DNA from: Lunatimonas sp. | Lineage (GTDB): Bacteria > Bacteroidota > Bacteroidia > Cytophagales > Cyclobacteriaceae | Reading direction: 5' to 3' | Assembly (NCBI RefSeq): GCF_020832325.1 | Contig: NZ_JAFIEU010000002.1 | Span: forward strand, 62,001-126,000 | DNA: 64,000 nucleotides | In this document: piece after piece, positions 36,015-44,512 of the stretch | Numbering within the stretch: position 1 is the first letter of the stretch | Layout of the letters: the number at the start of each line of letters is the position of its first letter | The notes under the pieces: model-generated | Database searches by the model: none | What the model was told of the DNA's origin: nothing | Seen by the model: the letters and a program-made list of their open reading frames with translations, nothing else | Made by a program: the position numbers and the translations under genes

Positions 36015-39000
36015 ATGATGTTATGTAAGGACAGGCGATGGATTTTCTCACTGAACGTTGCCGGGCTATGCCTGCTACTTGCCTGCGGGCGATGGGAAGC
36101 CCCCGACGAGGTGGCCATCCATTTTAAGGACCTGCCGGAGCAGATCGACTTCAACTACCACGTGAAGCCTATTCTATCCGACAAGTGTTTTGCCTGCCAC
36201 GGGCCGGATGCCACCAATCAGTTGTCCAGCTTTCGGATAGACTTGGAGGAGTACGCCTTTGCCGCCTTAGAGGGAAGTCCGGGGAAAAAGGCCCTTGTGC
36301 CAGGCAAGCCCGGAAAGAGCGACGCCCTCCTTCGGATGCTATCCCAAGATGCCGCCTACCAAATGCCTCCGCCGGAATCCCACCTTACTTTGGAGCCTAG
36401 GGAAATCGCCCTCATAGCCAAATGGATCGAACAAGGTGCCGAGTATAAACCCCATTGGTCCTTTATTCAGCCCGAAAAGGCATCTCCTCCTTCAACCCGA
36501 TTCGCAGACTGGGCAGTAAACGACATAGACCGGTTTGTAGGGAAGAAACTGGAAGCGCATAACCTGTCTCCTTCGCGGGAAGCTTCCAAAGAAACCCTGA
36601 TCCGCCGGCTTAGCTTTGATCTGACCGGCTTGCCGCCCACTTTGGAGGAAATCGAAGCCTTTGTCCAGGACGAATCTCCCGATGCCTATGAGCGGCTGGT
36701 AGAAAAATACCTGGCATCTCCCGCCTACGGGGAGCGCATGGCAGCCGATTGGATGGACGTGGCCCGGTATGCCGATTCGGACGGTTACCTCGACGACAAG
36801 CACCGGGATTTCAGTCCCTACCGGGATTGGGTCATTCAGGCCTTTAACGATAACATGACCTACGAGCAGTTTATCACCTGGCAGCTCGCAGGAGATCAGA
36901 TCGATCACCCATCCAAGGAAAGTATATTGGCTACGGCCTTTAACCGACTTCATAAGCGGAACTCCGAGGCAGGAATCGTCTTTGAGGAGTATCGGGTGGA
37001 GTATGTCGCAGACCGTGCCCAAACGGTGGGTAAGGCCATCATGGGGCTTACCATGGAATGTGCCCGATGCCACGACCACAAGTATGATCCCATCACCCAA
37101 CGCGAATACTTTGAACTATTTGCCTTTTTTAACAGCACCAATGAGATCGGCACGGCCGTGTACGGACCAGGACAAGTGCCGGGACCTTCGCTGCTGCTGA
37201 CAGATGAAGAACAGGAAAAATTGCTAAACTACCTGGATGCACAAATACGCGAAGATAGCGACGAGCTGCATGCGTTGTTGAAGGTAGAAGCACCGGATCT
37301 GCATGCTTGGTCGGAGCAACCCGACCGGGTCTTGGCTTCGGTAGAAAAAGGCCTACGGGATGGATTGGTCGCCTATTACCCGCTGGACCGCCTAGATGCC
37401 CAGGAGCAGCCGGGCCAGTATACGAGCCCCAATGCCGTTCCAAATGGAAAGCCAATCCGGGTCAAGGAACCCGACAGCGGCAAGGGCTTTCGGGGGGAAG
37501 GTATCTTCCTAAACGATTACACCACGTTGACCCTTCCCGAAAAAGTGGGCTGGTTTGACCATACGGACCCTTTCAGTGTGTCGTTGGCGGTTTTTCCGGA
37601 AAAGGAGTTTGAAGAGGCGGGTATATTTTACCATTGCGAGGATATCCGACTCGGATTAAAGGGGTACTCCCTTTTTTTGGAGGACAACCGATTGAAGTTT
37701 ATCATTTCCTATTCTTGGCCCACCAATGCCATACAGGTGGAGACCGTGGATCCAATTCCCGTGCAGGAGTGGACGCAGGTTACCCTGACCTACGATGGGC
37801 AGGGAAAAGCCGCCGGCATTGGGATTTACCTAAACGGAAAGCCGGTACCGGTGCAGGTGAAAGCCGATAACCTATACAAGTCCATCCTGTTCAAGCCCGA
37901 TATTCATACCTATGGGTTCCGGGGCCTAATCTTGGGAGAGCGGGACAAGATGAAGACCTTCCTCAAAAGCGGGTTGGATGAGCTCGCAGTATTCGCTACC
38001 GAGCTGACTCCGCTCGAGGTGATGCAGCTATACGACCGGGAATCTGTCAAGAGCGCCCTTTCCGAGCCCACAAAGCCTCAGCAGTTTGAGTTGATACGTG
38101 CTCAGTATCTGAAGCGGGAATCAGTAGAGGTAAGGCGCTTGCAGGAAAGGATCCGGACCAAAAAGAGGGAAAAGATGCAGTTGGTGGAGGACATTCCGGA
38201 GATCATGGTGTTGGGAGATACCGAGGAGCCTCGCGCTACCTTTGTATTGGACCGAGGGTTATACAGTGAACCTACCGAGGAGGTTTTCCCGGCTTTGCCG
38301 GAAAGGGTTCTGCCATTTGACGAAAGCCTGCCCAGAAATCGGCTTGGCCTGGCGAAGTGGCTGTTTGATCCCGAAAACCCGCTTACGGCGAGGGTTTTTG
38401 TGAACCGCCTCTGGCAGATGCACTTTGGCAAAGGCTTGGTGGCTACTGCCGATGACTTTGGTAATCAAGGGAGCCTGCCTACCCATCCGGAATTGCTGGA
38501 TTGGCTGGCGGTGACTTTTCAGGAGTCGGGATGGGACATCAAGCACATGCATAGGCTGATGGTCCTTTCTGCTACCTACCGGCAGTCCTCTTATGTCAGC
38601 CCCGAATTGTTGGAAGTAGATCCGGCAAATGACCTCTTGGCCCGCGGGCCCAGTTACCGCATGACGGCCGAGATGGTACGCGATAATGCGCTCGCAGTAA
38701 GCGGTCTGTTGTCGACACGGGTGGGTGGTCCCAGCGCCTATCCCTACCAACCAGAAGGATTGTGGGATGAGTTATCCTCCAAGTCCTGGCGCTACAAGTA
38801 CCTACAGGAACCAGGCGAGGGGCTGTATCGGAGAAGTTTGTACACGATATGGAAAAGGACCTCAGGGCCACCTTCCATGATGATCTTCGATGTGGGGGAT
38901 CGAAACGAATGCTCCGTACGGCGAAGGCAAACCAGTACACCACTACAAGCCTTGGTGCTGCTGAACGACCCACAATACCTAGAGGCAGCCCGGATACTGG

Positions 39001-39281
39001 CAGAAAATCTGCTGGAAACCTCTCCGGAACGGGAGGCTAGGCTAAAAAGGGCTTTCCTGCTAAGCATAGGACGGACACCGGGCGAGCGGGAGTTTGAGCT
39101 GGTACGCAAGTATCACCAAGAAGAGTTGGAGAAATTTCGCGTGAATAACCAAGATGCCATTGCCTATGTGGGCATTGGTAGCACACCGCTGAGGCCGGGA
39201 TCAGATCCCGTAGAGGTGGCCGCACTAGCCACCGTCATCAATGGTCTTATGAATACTTCCGACGGATACACCATTAGATAA
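36015..39281 (+). CDS. Planctomycete-type cytochrome c (PSD1) / DUF1549 / LamG / DUF1553 lipoprotein
   Basis: Lipobox 'LLLACG'; heme motif 'CFACHGPD'; 'LIRRLSFDLTGLPPTLEEIEAFV'; 'CARCHDHKYDPI'; LamG-like insert; 'FVNRLWQMHFGKGLV'; 'TPLQALVLLNDP'. Confidence 0.93.
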   Translation: MMLCKDRRWIFSLNVAGLCLLLACGRWEAPDEVAIHFKDLPEQIDFNYHVKPILSDKCFACHGPDATNQLSSFRIDLEEYAFAALEGSPGKKALVPGKPGKSDALLRMLSQDAAYQMPPPESHLTLEPREIALIAKWIEQGAEYKPHWSFIQPEKASPPSTRFADWAVNDIDRFVGKKLEAHNLSPSREASKETLIRRLSFDLTGLPPTLEEIEAFVQDESPDAYERLVEKYLASPAYGERMAADWMDVARYADSDGYLDDKHRDFSPYRDWVIQAFNDNMTYEQFITWQLAGDQIDHPSKESILATAFNRLHKRNSEAGIVFEEYRVEYVADRAQTVGKAIMGLTMECARCHDHKYDPITQREYFELFAFFNSTNEIGTAVYGPGQVPGPSLLLTDEEQEKLLNYLDAQIREDSDELHALLKVEAPDLHAWSEQPDRVLASVEKGLRDGLVAYYPLDRLDAQEQPGQYTSPNAVPNGKPIRVKEPDSGKGFRGEGIFLNDYTTLTLPEKVGWFDHTDPFSVSLAVFPEKEFEEAGIFYHCEDIRLGLKGYSLFLEDNRLKFIISYSWPTNAIQVETVDPIPVQEWTQVTLTYDGQGKAAGIGIYLNGKPVPVQVKADNLYKSILFKPDIHTYGFRGLILGERDKMKTFLKSGLDELAVFATELTPLEVMQLYDRESVKSALSEPTKPQQFELIRAQYLKRESVEVRRLQERIRTKKREKMQLVEDIPEIMVLGDTEEPRATFVLDRGLYSEPTEEVFPALPERVLPFDESLPRNRLGLAKWLFDPENPLTARVFVNRLWQMHFGKGLVATADDFGNQGSLPTHPELLDWLAVTFQESGWDIKHMHRLMVLSATYRQSSYVSPELLEVDPANDLLARGPSYRMTAEMVRDNALAVSGLLSTRVGGPSAYPYQPEGLWDELSSKSWRYKYLQEPGEGLYRRSLYTIWKRTSGPPSMMIFDVGDRNECSVRRRQTSTPLQALVLLNDPQYLEAARILAENLLETSPEREARLKRAFLLSIGRTPGEREFELVRKYHQEELEKFRVNNQDAIAYVGIGSTPLRPGSDPVEVAALATVINGLMNTSDGYTIR

Positions 39282-39288
39282 GAAAGCG

Positions 39289-40758
39289 ATGGATGAATAT
39301 TTAAAGCATTTGCAGTTTACCGAAAGCAGAAGGGGATTTCTCAAGAAAACATCCATGGGGTTTGGCGCCATTGCTTTGGCGTCGCTAATGGGTAAATCGG
39401 GATCCTTTGCCGAGGAGTTGGCTGCGCCTCGGGGGGCGGCGGGCATGGGTGGGTTGCTAAATGGCACCCATTTTCCTCCCAAGGCCAAGCGGGTCATCTA
39501 CCTGTTTCAAAGTGGCGGGCCCTCCCAGATCGAAACCTTTGACTACAAGCCTGAACTGGCCAAATGGCACGGTCAGGAGATACCTCCCTCCGTACAAGGA
39601 ACCCAGCGAAATTCCGGCATGGTGTCTGACCAGTCGACTTTTCCCCTGGTTAAGTCCATTTATGACTTCAAACAATACGGCCAATCCGGCGCCTGGGTTA
39701 GCGAGCTGTTTCCCCATACCGCCAAGGTTGTGGATGATCTGTGCATCATCAAGTCCCTAAAGACCGAAGCAATTAACCACGAGCCGGCGGTGATGTTTGT
39801 GCAGACAGGTAGTCAGCTGAGCGGGAGACCATCGATCGGTTCTTGGGTAAGTTATGGCTTGGGCAGTGACAACAAAAATATGCCCTCCTTTGTGGTATTG
39901 ATATCCCAAAGCCAGGGAGACCAGCCGCTAAACTCCAATGCGTGGGGCAACGGTTTCTTGCCATCCCATCATCAGGGGGTGCAGTTTCGTTCGGGCAAGG
40001 ACCCTGTGCTGTACCTGAACAATCCCCACGGCATTCACGATCAGGACCGGAAGAAGGCCCTTTCCTTTATCGAAGAACTAAACCACGAGCAATTCGAGAT
40101 ATGGAATGATCCCGAAATCCACTCCAAAATAAGCCAATACGAAATGGCTTATCGCATGCAAAACTCCGTTCCGGATGCGGTGAATCTCTCCGAAGAGCCC
40201 GAACACATCTATAAACTGTATGGAGACGATGCCCGGATTCCGGGCACCTACGCGGCCAATTGCCTTCAGGCGAGGCGTCTTGCGGAGCGGGATGTGAAGT
40301 TTATACAGCTTTACCACATGGGATGGGATCAGCACGGGAATCTGCCACGAGGCATCAAAACCCAGGCACAGGCCACCGATCAGGCTACCGCAGGCCTGAT
40401 TATGGATCTCAAACAGCGAGGGCTTTTGGACGATACCTTGGTCATCTGGGGAGGGGAGTTTGGCAGAACGAGTTTTTCCCAGGGTAGGCTTACCAAGGAC
40501 AATTATGGCAGAGACCATCATCCCGGCTGTTTTACCATGTGGATGGCAGGTGCAGGTGTTAAGCCCGGCATCGTCTACGGCGAGACGGACGAGTTTAGCT
40601 ACAACGTGGCCGAAAACGGCGTGCACGTGCATGATTTTCAAGCCACCCTGCTCCACTTGATGGGCGTCGATCACGAGCGGCTTACATTTAAGCATCAAGG
40701 GAGAAGATACCGCCTCACCGATGTGCACGGACACGTAGTCAAGGATATTTTAACCTAA
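39289..40758 (+). CDS. DUF1501 protein with Tat-like leader
   Basis: 'RRGFLKKTSMGFGAIALASL', 'KRVIYLFQSGGPSQIETFDYKP', 'LVIWGGEFGRT', 'GRDHHPGCFTMWMAGAGVKPG'. Confidence 0.93.
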   Translation: MDEYLKHLQFTESRRGFLKKTSMGFGAIALASLMGKSGSFAEELAAPRGAAGMGGLLNGTHFPPKAKRVIYLFQSGGPSQIETFDYKPELAKWHGQEIPPSVQGTQRNSGMVSDQSTFPLVKSIYDFKQYGQSGAWVSELFPHTAKVVDDLCIIKSLKTEAINHEPAVMFVQTGSQLSGRPSIGSWVSYGLGSDNKNMPSFVVLISQSQGDQPLNSNAWGNGFLPSHHQGVQFRSGKDPVLYLNNPHGIHDQDRKKALSFIEELNHEQFEIWNDPEIHSKISQYEMAYRMQNSVPDAVNLSEEPEHIYKLYGDDARIPGTYAANCLQARRLAERDVKFIQLYHMGWDQHGNLPRGIKTQAQATDQATAGLIMDLKQRGLLDDTLVIWGGEFGRTSFSQGRLTKDNYGRDHHPGCFTMWMAGAGVKPGIVYGETDEFSYNVAENGVHVHDFQATLLHLMGVDHERLTFKHQGRRYRLTDVHGHVVKDILT

Positions 40759-40766
40759 AAGAAGGA

Positions 40767-41831
40767 ATGGCAAATAGACGGGAGTTTTTGAAAGCATCGG
40801 CCTTGGGGGCCGTGTCATTGGGAACAGGTGTCAATACCTTTCACATCGGCAAAACAAAACGGCATCTCTCAGACGAGCTGTTGGGCCATGGAGACTTCCA
40901 ATACCGATTGGACCGAGCCTGGGGCGATCTGGATCCGGCCAGGACCCCGGTAAACAACTGCCACGAAATGGTGATGGACCGAAGGGACCGACTTTTTATG
41001 CTAACGGATCACCCTAAAAATAATATCATTGTCTACGATACCGGAGGCAAGCTGTTGTTTACCTGGACTCTAGGCTTTTCGGGTGCCCATGGGCTCACCC
41101 TGGTAGATGAGGGCGATGCGGAGTACTTGTATGTGACCGATTCCGGTTTGGGAAAAGTGGTGAAATGTACATTGGATGGAAACGTGGTCATGGAATTACC
41201 CACTCCGCTGCAGGTAGGTACCTATACCGAAACCATGCCCTACCGCCCTACGGAAACAGCGGTAGCCCCTAACGGAGACATCTATGTAGCCGACGGCTAC
41301 GGAGCTCAGTTTATCCTTCAGTTTGACGCCAAGGGACAGTTTATCCGGAAATTTGGTGGAGATAGTTTTTTACAGCCGGATAAGTTCAAGCAGGTACATG
41401 GTGTGGCGATGGATCTAAGAGACCCCAAAAATCCTACCCTGTTATGCTCGGCGCGAATAAAAAACACCTTCAAGCGCTTTACCTTGGACGGGCAACACCT
41501 GGAAGATATCTATTTGCCTGGTGCGTTCATCAGTAGGCCCGTATTGGACGGCGATAACCTCTATTCCGGGGTTTGCTTTGGCATGTCAGAAGGGAATTAC
41601 AACATGCAGTTGAACAAAGGTTTCATTACTATTTTGGATAAAAATAACCTGGTGGTATCCAATCCTGGAGGAACGGCTCCGCGTTATGAAAACGGGAAGT
41701 TGACCCTCATGCTTCAAGAGGCACCTGTTTTTAAACACTGCCACGATGTGTGCGTGGACCGGGATAAAAATCTATACGCATGTCAATGGAACGCGGGTGG
41801 CATTTATCCCTATAAGCTGCACCGTGTTTGA
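40767..41831 (+). CDS. NHL-repeat/6-bladed beta-propeller protein with Tat-like leader
   Basis: 'NRREFLKASALGAVSLG'; NHL-like 'VAPNGDIYVADGYGAQFILQFDAKGQFIRKFGG'. Confidence 0.85.
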   Translation: MANRREFLKASALGAVSLGTGVNTFHIGKTKRHLSDELLGHGDFQYRLDRAWGDLDPARTPVNNCHEMVMDRRDRLFMLTDHPKNNIIVYDTGGKLLFTWTLGFSGAHGLTLVDEGDAEYLYVTDSGLGKVVKCTLDGNVVMELPTPLQVGTYTETMPYRPTETAVAPNGDIYVADGYGAQFILQFDAKGQFIRKFGGDSFLQPDKFKQVHGVAMDLRDPKNPTLLCSARIKNTFKRFTLDGQHLEDIYLPGAFISRPVLDGDNLYSGVCFGMSEGNYNMQLNKGFITILDKNNLVVSNPGGTAPRYENGKLTLMLQEAPVFKHCHDVCVDRDKNLYACQWNAGGIYPYKLHRV

Positions 41832-41879
41832 AAGGCACGAGCTTATCCCCCACCTTAGCTGCACTACCCCTTTAAACTG

Positions 41880-41912
41880 AAAAAAGCTATGAAACAATGT
41901 CTCATAGCTTTA
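41880..41912. terminator. Bidirectional terminator
   Basis: AAAAAAGCTATGA-aacaatgtc-TCATAGCTTT. Confidence 0.7.
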
Positions 41913-41942
41913 GTCAATTAACAATAAACCCAAAATAACCTG

Positions 41943-42066
41943 CTGTAGGAGAAGGATTCGAACCTCCACGGGGCAGTTAGGCGAAACACGAGCTCCATGT
42001 TTGCTTTATCCTTAGCTCCCCACCCCCGAGACCGGAGGGCATGTCTGCCAGTTTCATCACCCTACA
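41943..42066 (-). ncRNA. Class-II tRNA-like RNA (Leu-like D-arm, very long variable arm, no recognisable anticodon)
   Basis: On minus: TGTAGGG/TCCTACA acceptor, D-arm ATGAAACTGGCAGACAT, arm CCCTCCGGTCTCGGGGG, ~55-nt structured variable region, T-arm GGAGG-TTCGAAT-CCTTC, then G and CA; terminator downstream. Confidence 0.6.
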
Positions 42067-42301
42067 TTGTCAACAAACCTTTTCGACACGTTTTGTCTTT
42101 GTTTGATATTTCAAAGGTAGTATAAGGCAGTGTGTTTTGCAAATAATATAAAAAAAATATTTAAAAAATACATATATCGTAAAAATAAACCTTATTTGTT
42201 AACGAATCATAAATTTCATATCGCTGAAAGGCAGGGCTTATTGAAAAATACTTAATCGGTTTTTTGAGCGGAAGATGGAGAAAATCCTTCTCGGATCGGT
42301 T

Positions 42302-42724
42302 TTAGACTCTTCCATAGCGGGTTTCCTGAAAGCGAATGGTCTGTTGAATGAGATTTTTTAACACCGACTCGTCGATATCGGAAAGCTGTTTCACGTAAAT
42401 GCATGCTTTACCCATGGTATACTTGCCCAGTCCATTCAGGTAGTGTAGATGTTTCTCAAGTCCCGTAAAAACGTACAGGGACATAGCTTTCTTTCGGGGG
42501 GAAAACCCGACGAGAGGTGCAAAGCCCTCATGTCCACTGGTATATTTGTAATGGTATTTTCCAAACCCAATGATGCTGGGGCCCCACATTTTGGCCGGGT
42601 GCCCGGTGATTTGTTCCATCCACTGTATGAGTTGCAGGCTGTCGGCCTGTTTTTGAGTGGAAGGCACATCGGCGATGTAATTAAGCACATCCTGCCCGGT
42701 TTCTTGGTTTTTCTGTTTGCTCAT
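42302..42724 (-). CDS. DUF1801 domain protein
   Basis: 'MEQITGHPAKMWGPSIIGFGKYHYKYTSGHEGFAPLVGFSPRKKAMSLYV'. Confidence 0.9.
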   Translation of the reverse strand: MSKQKNQETGQDVLNYIADVPSTQKQADSLQLIQWMEQITGHPAKMWGPSIIGFGKYHYKYTSGHEGFAPLVGFSPRKKAMSLYVFTGLEKHLHYLNGLGKYTMGKACIYVKQLSDIDESVLKNLIQQTIRFQETRYGRV

Positions 42725-42763
42725 GTTTTTTGGGTCAGTCCGTTACGGTAGTGAAGAATTGAG

Positions 42764-44512
42764 CTAGGGTTTCCATTCTGCCATGCCTCCTTTGGCGGAG
42801 TCCACCTGAATGCGGTAGGGCCTGTTTCCTTTCACAATCCAGCGTACTTTGACCGTTCCCATTCCCGGGATATTTGTCACGCGAAGTTTTTCAGGTTCAA
42901 AGGTCTGTTCCTGCACTTTGTTGAAATCCTCGTTCTCGACGATCATCCCGGAAAGCACCTCCACGCCGCTGATCGACACGAAATCCGGCCTTTCGATGCG
43001 GTACTTTAAATCCTGACTGGAATGAGTGGGCATTAGGCGCTCGTTTTGGATGGTGGCGGTGATGGCTTTTAGACCTCTGCCCAGGTCTTCTTCTTTTACG
43101 TCACTCACAGACAGTTTGGGAGTATGGTAGCCATGGTAAATCGTAAAGGCCATGTTTCTGTGCGCATCTTGTTCCAGGAGAAACCCAGGATGCAGGCGGC
43201 CAAAATTTTTCTTGAACCCACCAATTTCGACCGTGCCAAACTGCGGGTGTTCGAATTCCTCCCAAGGCACAAATGCATCGCCAAAGGTCAGGTACTTGTC
43301 CACTTTCATTTCTTCGTCTTGGTTACCTCTGCCGGCATTTTCGTGGAAATACAGGTAGGATACCATCAGCTCGTTGGTGTAGGTATAGATACCCCTTCCG
43401 CCATAAAACCAATCCAACTCTCCCCCAAATACGGAATACAGATCCTTATAGACAACCAGGTATCTGTAGCCGGGGATCATTTCCTCTCCTTTTTTGGCGA
43501 TGGCATCGTAAATGCGGATATCCTGTTGGTTGTAGGTGTCCAGATCTTCTTCGGCACCAGGTCCGCGAAGGATCATGCCTCCGTAGTTGTGGTAACTTTG
43601 CGCTCCGGCGATGTTGGGGTGCTTCATGACAAACTCCATGACGGCGCGGTTTTCGGGTAGGCTAAAGGGGTATTTATAAGCACCTCGTTGCACGTAATCG
43701 GGTTGCCATTTCCATCCCCAGTCCCGGTTGGGATCGTAGTATCCGATGCCGTCTTCGTTTACCCTTCCGTCTCCGTCGCGGTCGATGCCCTCGTAGCCCA
43801 GCACTTCGTAGTCACCAAACTCCTCCACCGATACAGGAATGAGCTTTCGGGGGTCACGGGAATCTTTGACATACCGCCCGGTGGGAGACTTTCGAATCAT
43901 TTGGGTGATGTGTCCGTCTGCGTTCAGGTCGTCGAACCCGTCTTCACCGGCCAGTCCATCTTGGTCATCGTCCAGCTTGATCATCCCCGATCGGGGGGAG
44001 TGGGGTGTGTTGGCCGCTTTGATGAAGTAATCGCGGGCATCGGGGTTGATGGTGGGAGCTATGTAGAAGGTCTTGTCCAGTAGCAGCTCGCGGATAAAAT
44101 CCAGTTCACCATACATCTCGGTCAGGTACCAGGCGGTATATAGGGCAAACTCGGATCCCTGCAATTCGTTGGAGTGGATATTTCCATCGATGTACATGGC
44201 TGGCTTTCGGTCCGGATCTCCCTGGCTGAAATCAGAGATCGTGAGCAGCCAGATATCTCTGCCTTCGTAGGATTTGCCGATGCTTTGAAGTTTTGCCAAG
44301 GATGGATGGGCTTTGACCATGCGCTGCATGATATCCAGCAGGCCATCGTTGGTATGATAGCGGTTCCAAGCCACCTCCACTTTGGGTTGGTGGGGAGTTC
44401 CAATGGCCCGGAAGAACTTTTCTTGGGCATTAATTTCTAAGGAAACAAGCAGAAATATCGTTCCGAAAAATAGAATCTTTTTATTGAAAGGAATCATAGT
44501 GAAACGGATCAT
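42764..44512 (-). CDS. M14 family zinc carboxypeptidase (intact catalytic residues)
   Basis: Zn motif 'GNIHSNELQG', 'SYHNYGG', 'NPDARDYF', 'TNEL'; embedded Ca-like 'DDDQDGLAGEDGFDDLNADG'. Confidence 0.92.
   Translation of the reverse strand: MIRFTMIPFNKKILFFGTIFLLVSLEINAQEKFFRAIGTPHQPKVEVAWNRYHTNDGLLDIMQRMVKAHPSLAKLQSIGKSYEGRDIWLLTISDFSQGDPDRKPAMYIDGNIHSNELQGSEFALYTAWYLTEMYGELDFIRELLLDKTFYIAPTINPDARDYFIKAANTPHSPRSGMIKLDDDQDGLAGEDGFDDLNADGHITQMIRKSPTGRYVKDSRDPRKLIPVSVEEFGDYEVLGYEGIDRDGDGRVNEDGIGYYDPNRDWGWKWQPDYVQRGAYKYPFSLPENRAVMEFVMKHPNIAGAQSYHNYGGMILRGPGAEEDLDTYNQQDIRIYDAIAKKGEEMIPGYRYLVVYKDLYSVFGGELDWFYGGRGIYTYTNELMVSYLYFHENAGRGNQDEEMKVDKYLTFGDAFVPWEEFEHPQFGTVEIGGFKKNFGRLHPGFLLEQDAHRNMAFTIYHGYHTPKLSVSDVKEEDLGRGLKAITATIQNERLMPTHSSQDLKYRIERPDFVSISGVEVLSGMIVENEDFNKVQEQTFEPEKLRVTNIPGMGTVKVRWIVKGNRPYRIQVDSAKGGMAEWKP

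Noticed and set aside
36492-37100. 202-aa minus-strand ORF
   Set aside because: Antisense to the DUF1549/DUF1553 gene, no motif.
40078-40734. 218-aa minus-strand ORF
   Set aside because: Antisense to the DUF1501 gene, no motif.
41943-42066. tmRNA
   Set aside because: Only ~124 nt, Leu-like D-arm, no tmRNA tag organisation or pseudoknots visible.
43124-43660. 178-aa plus-strand ORF
   Set aside because: Antisense to the active M14 carboxypeptidase; shadow ORF.
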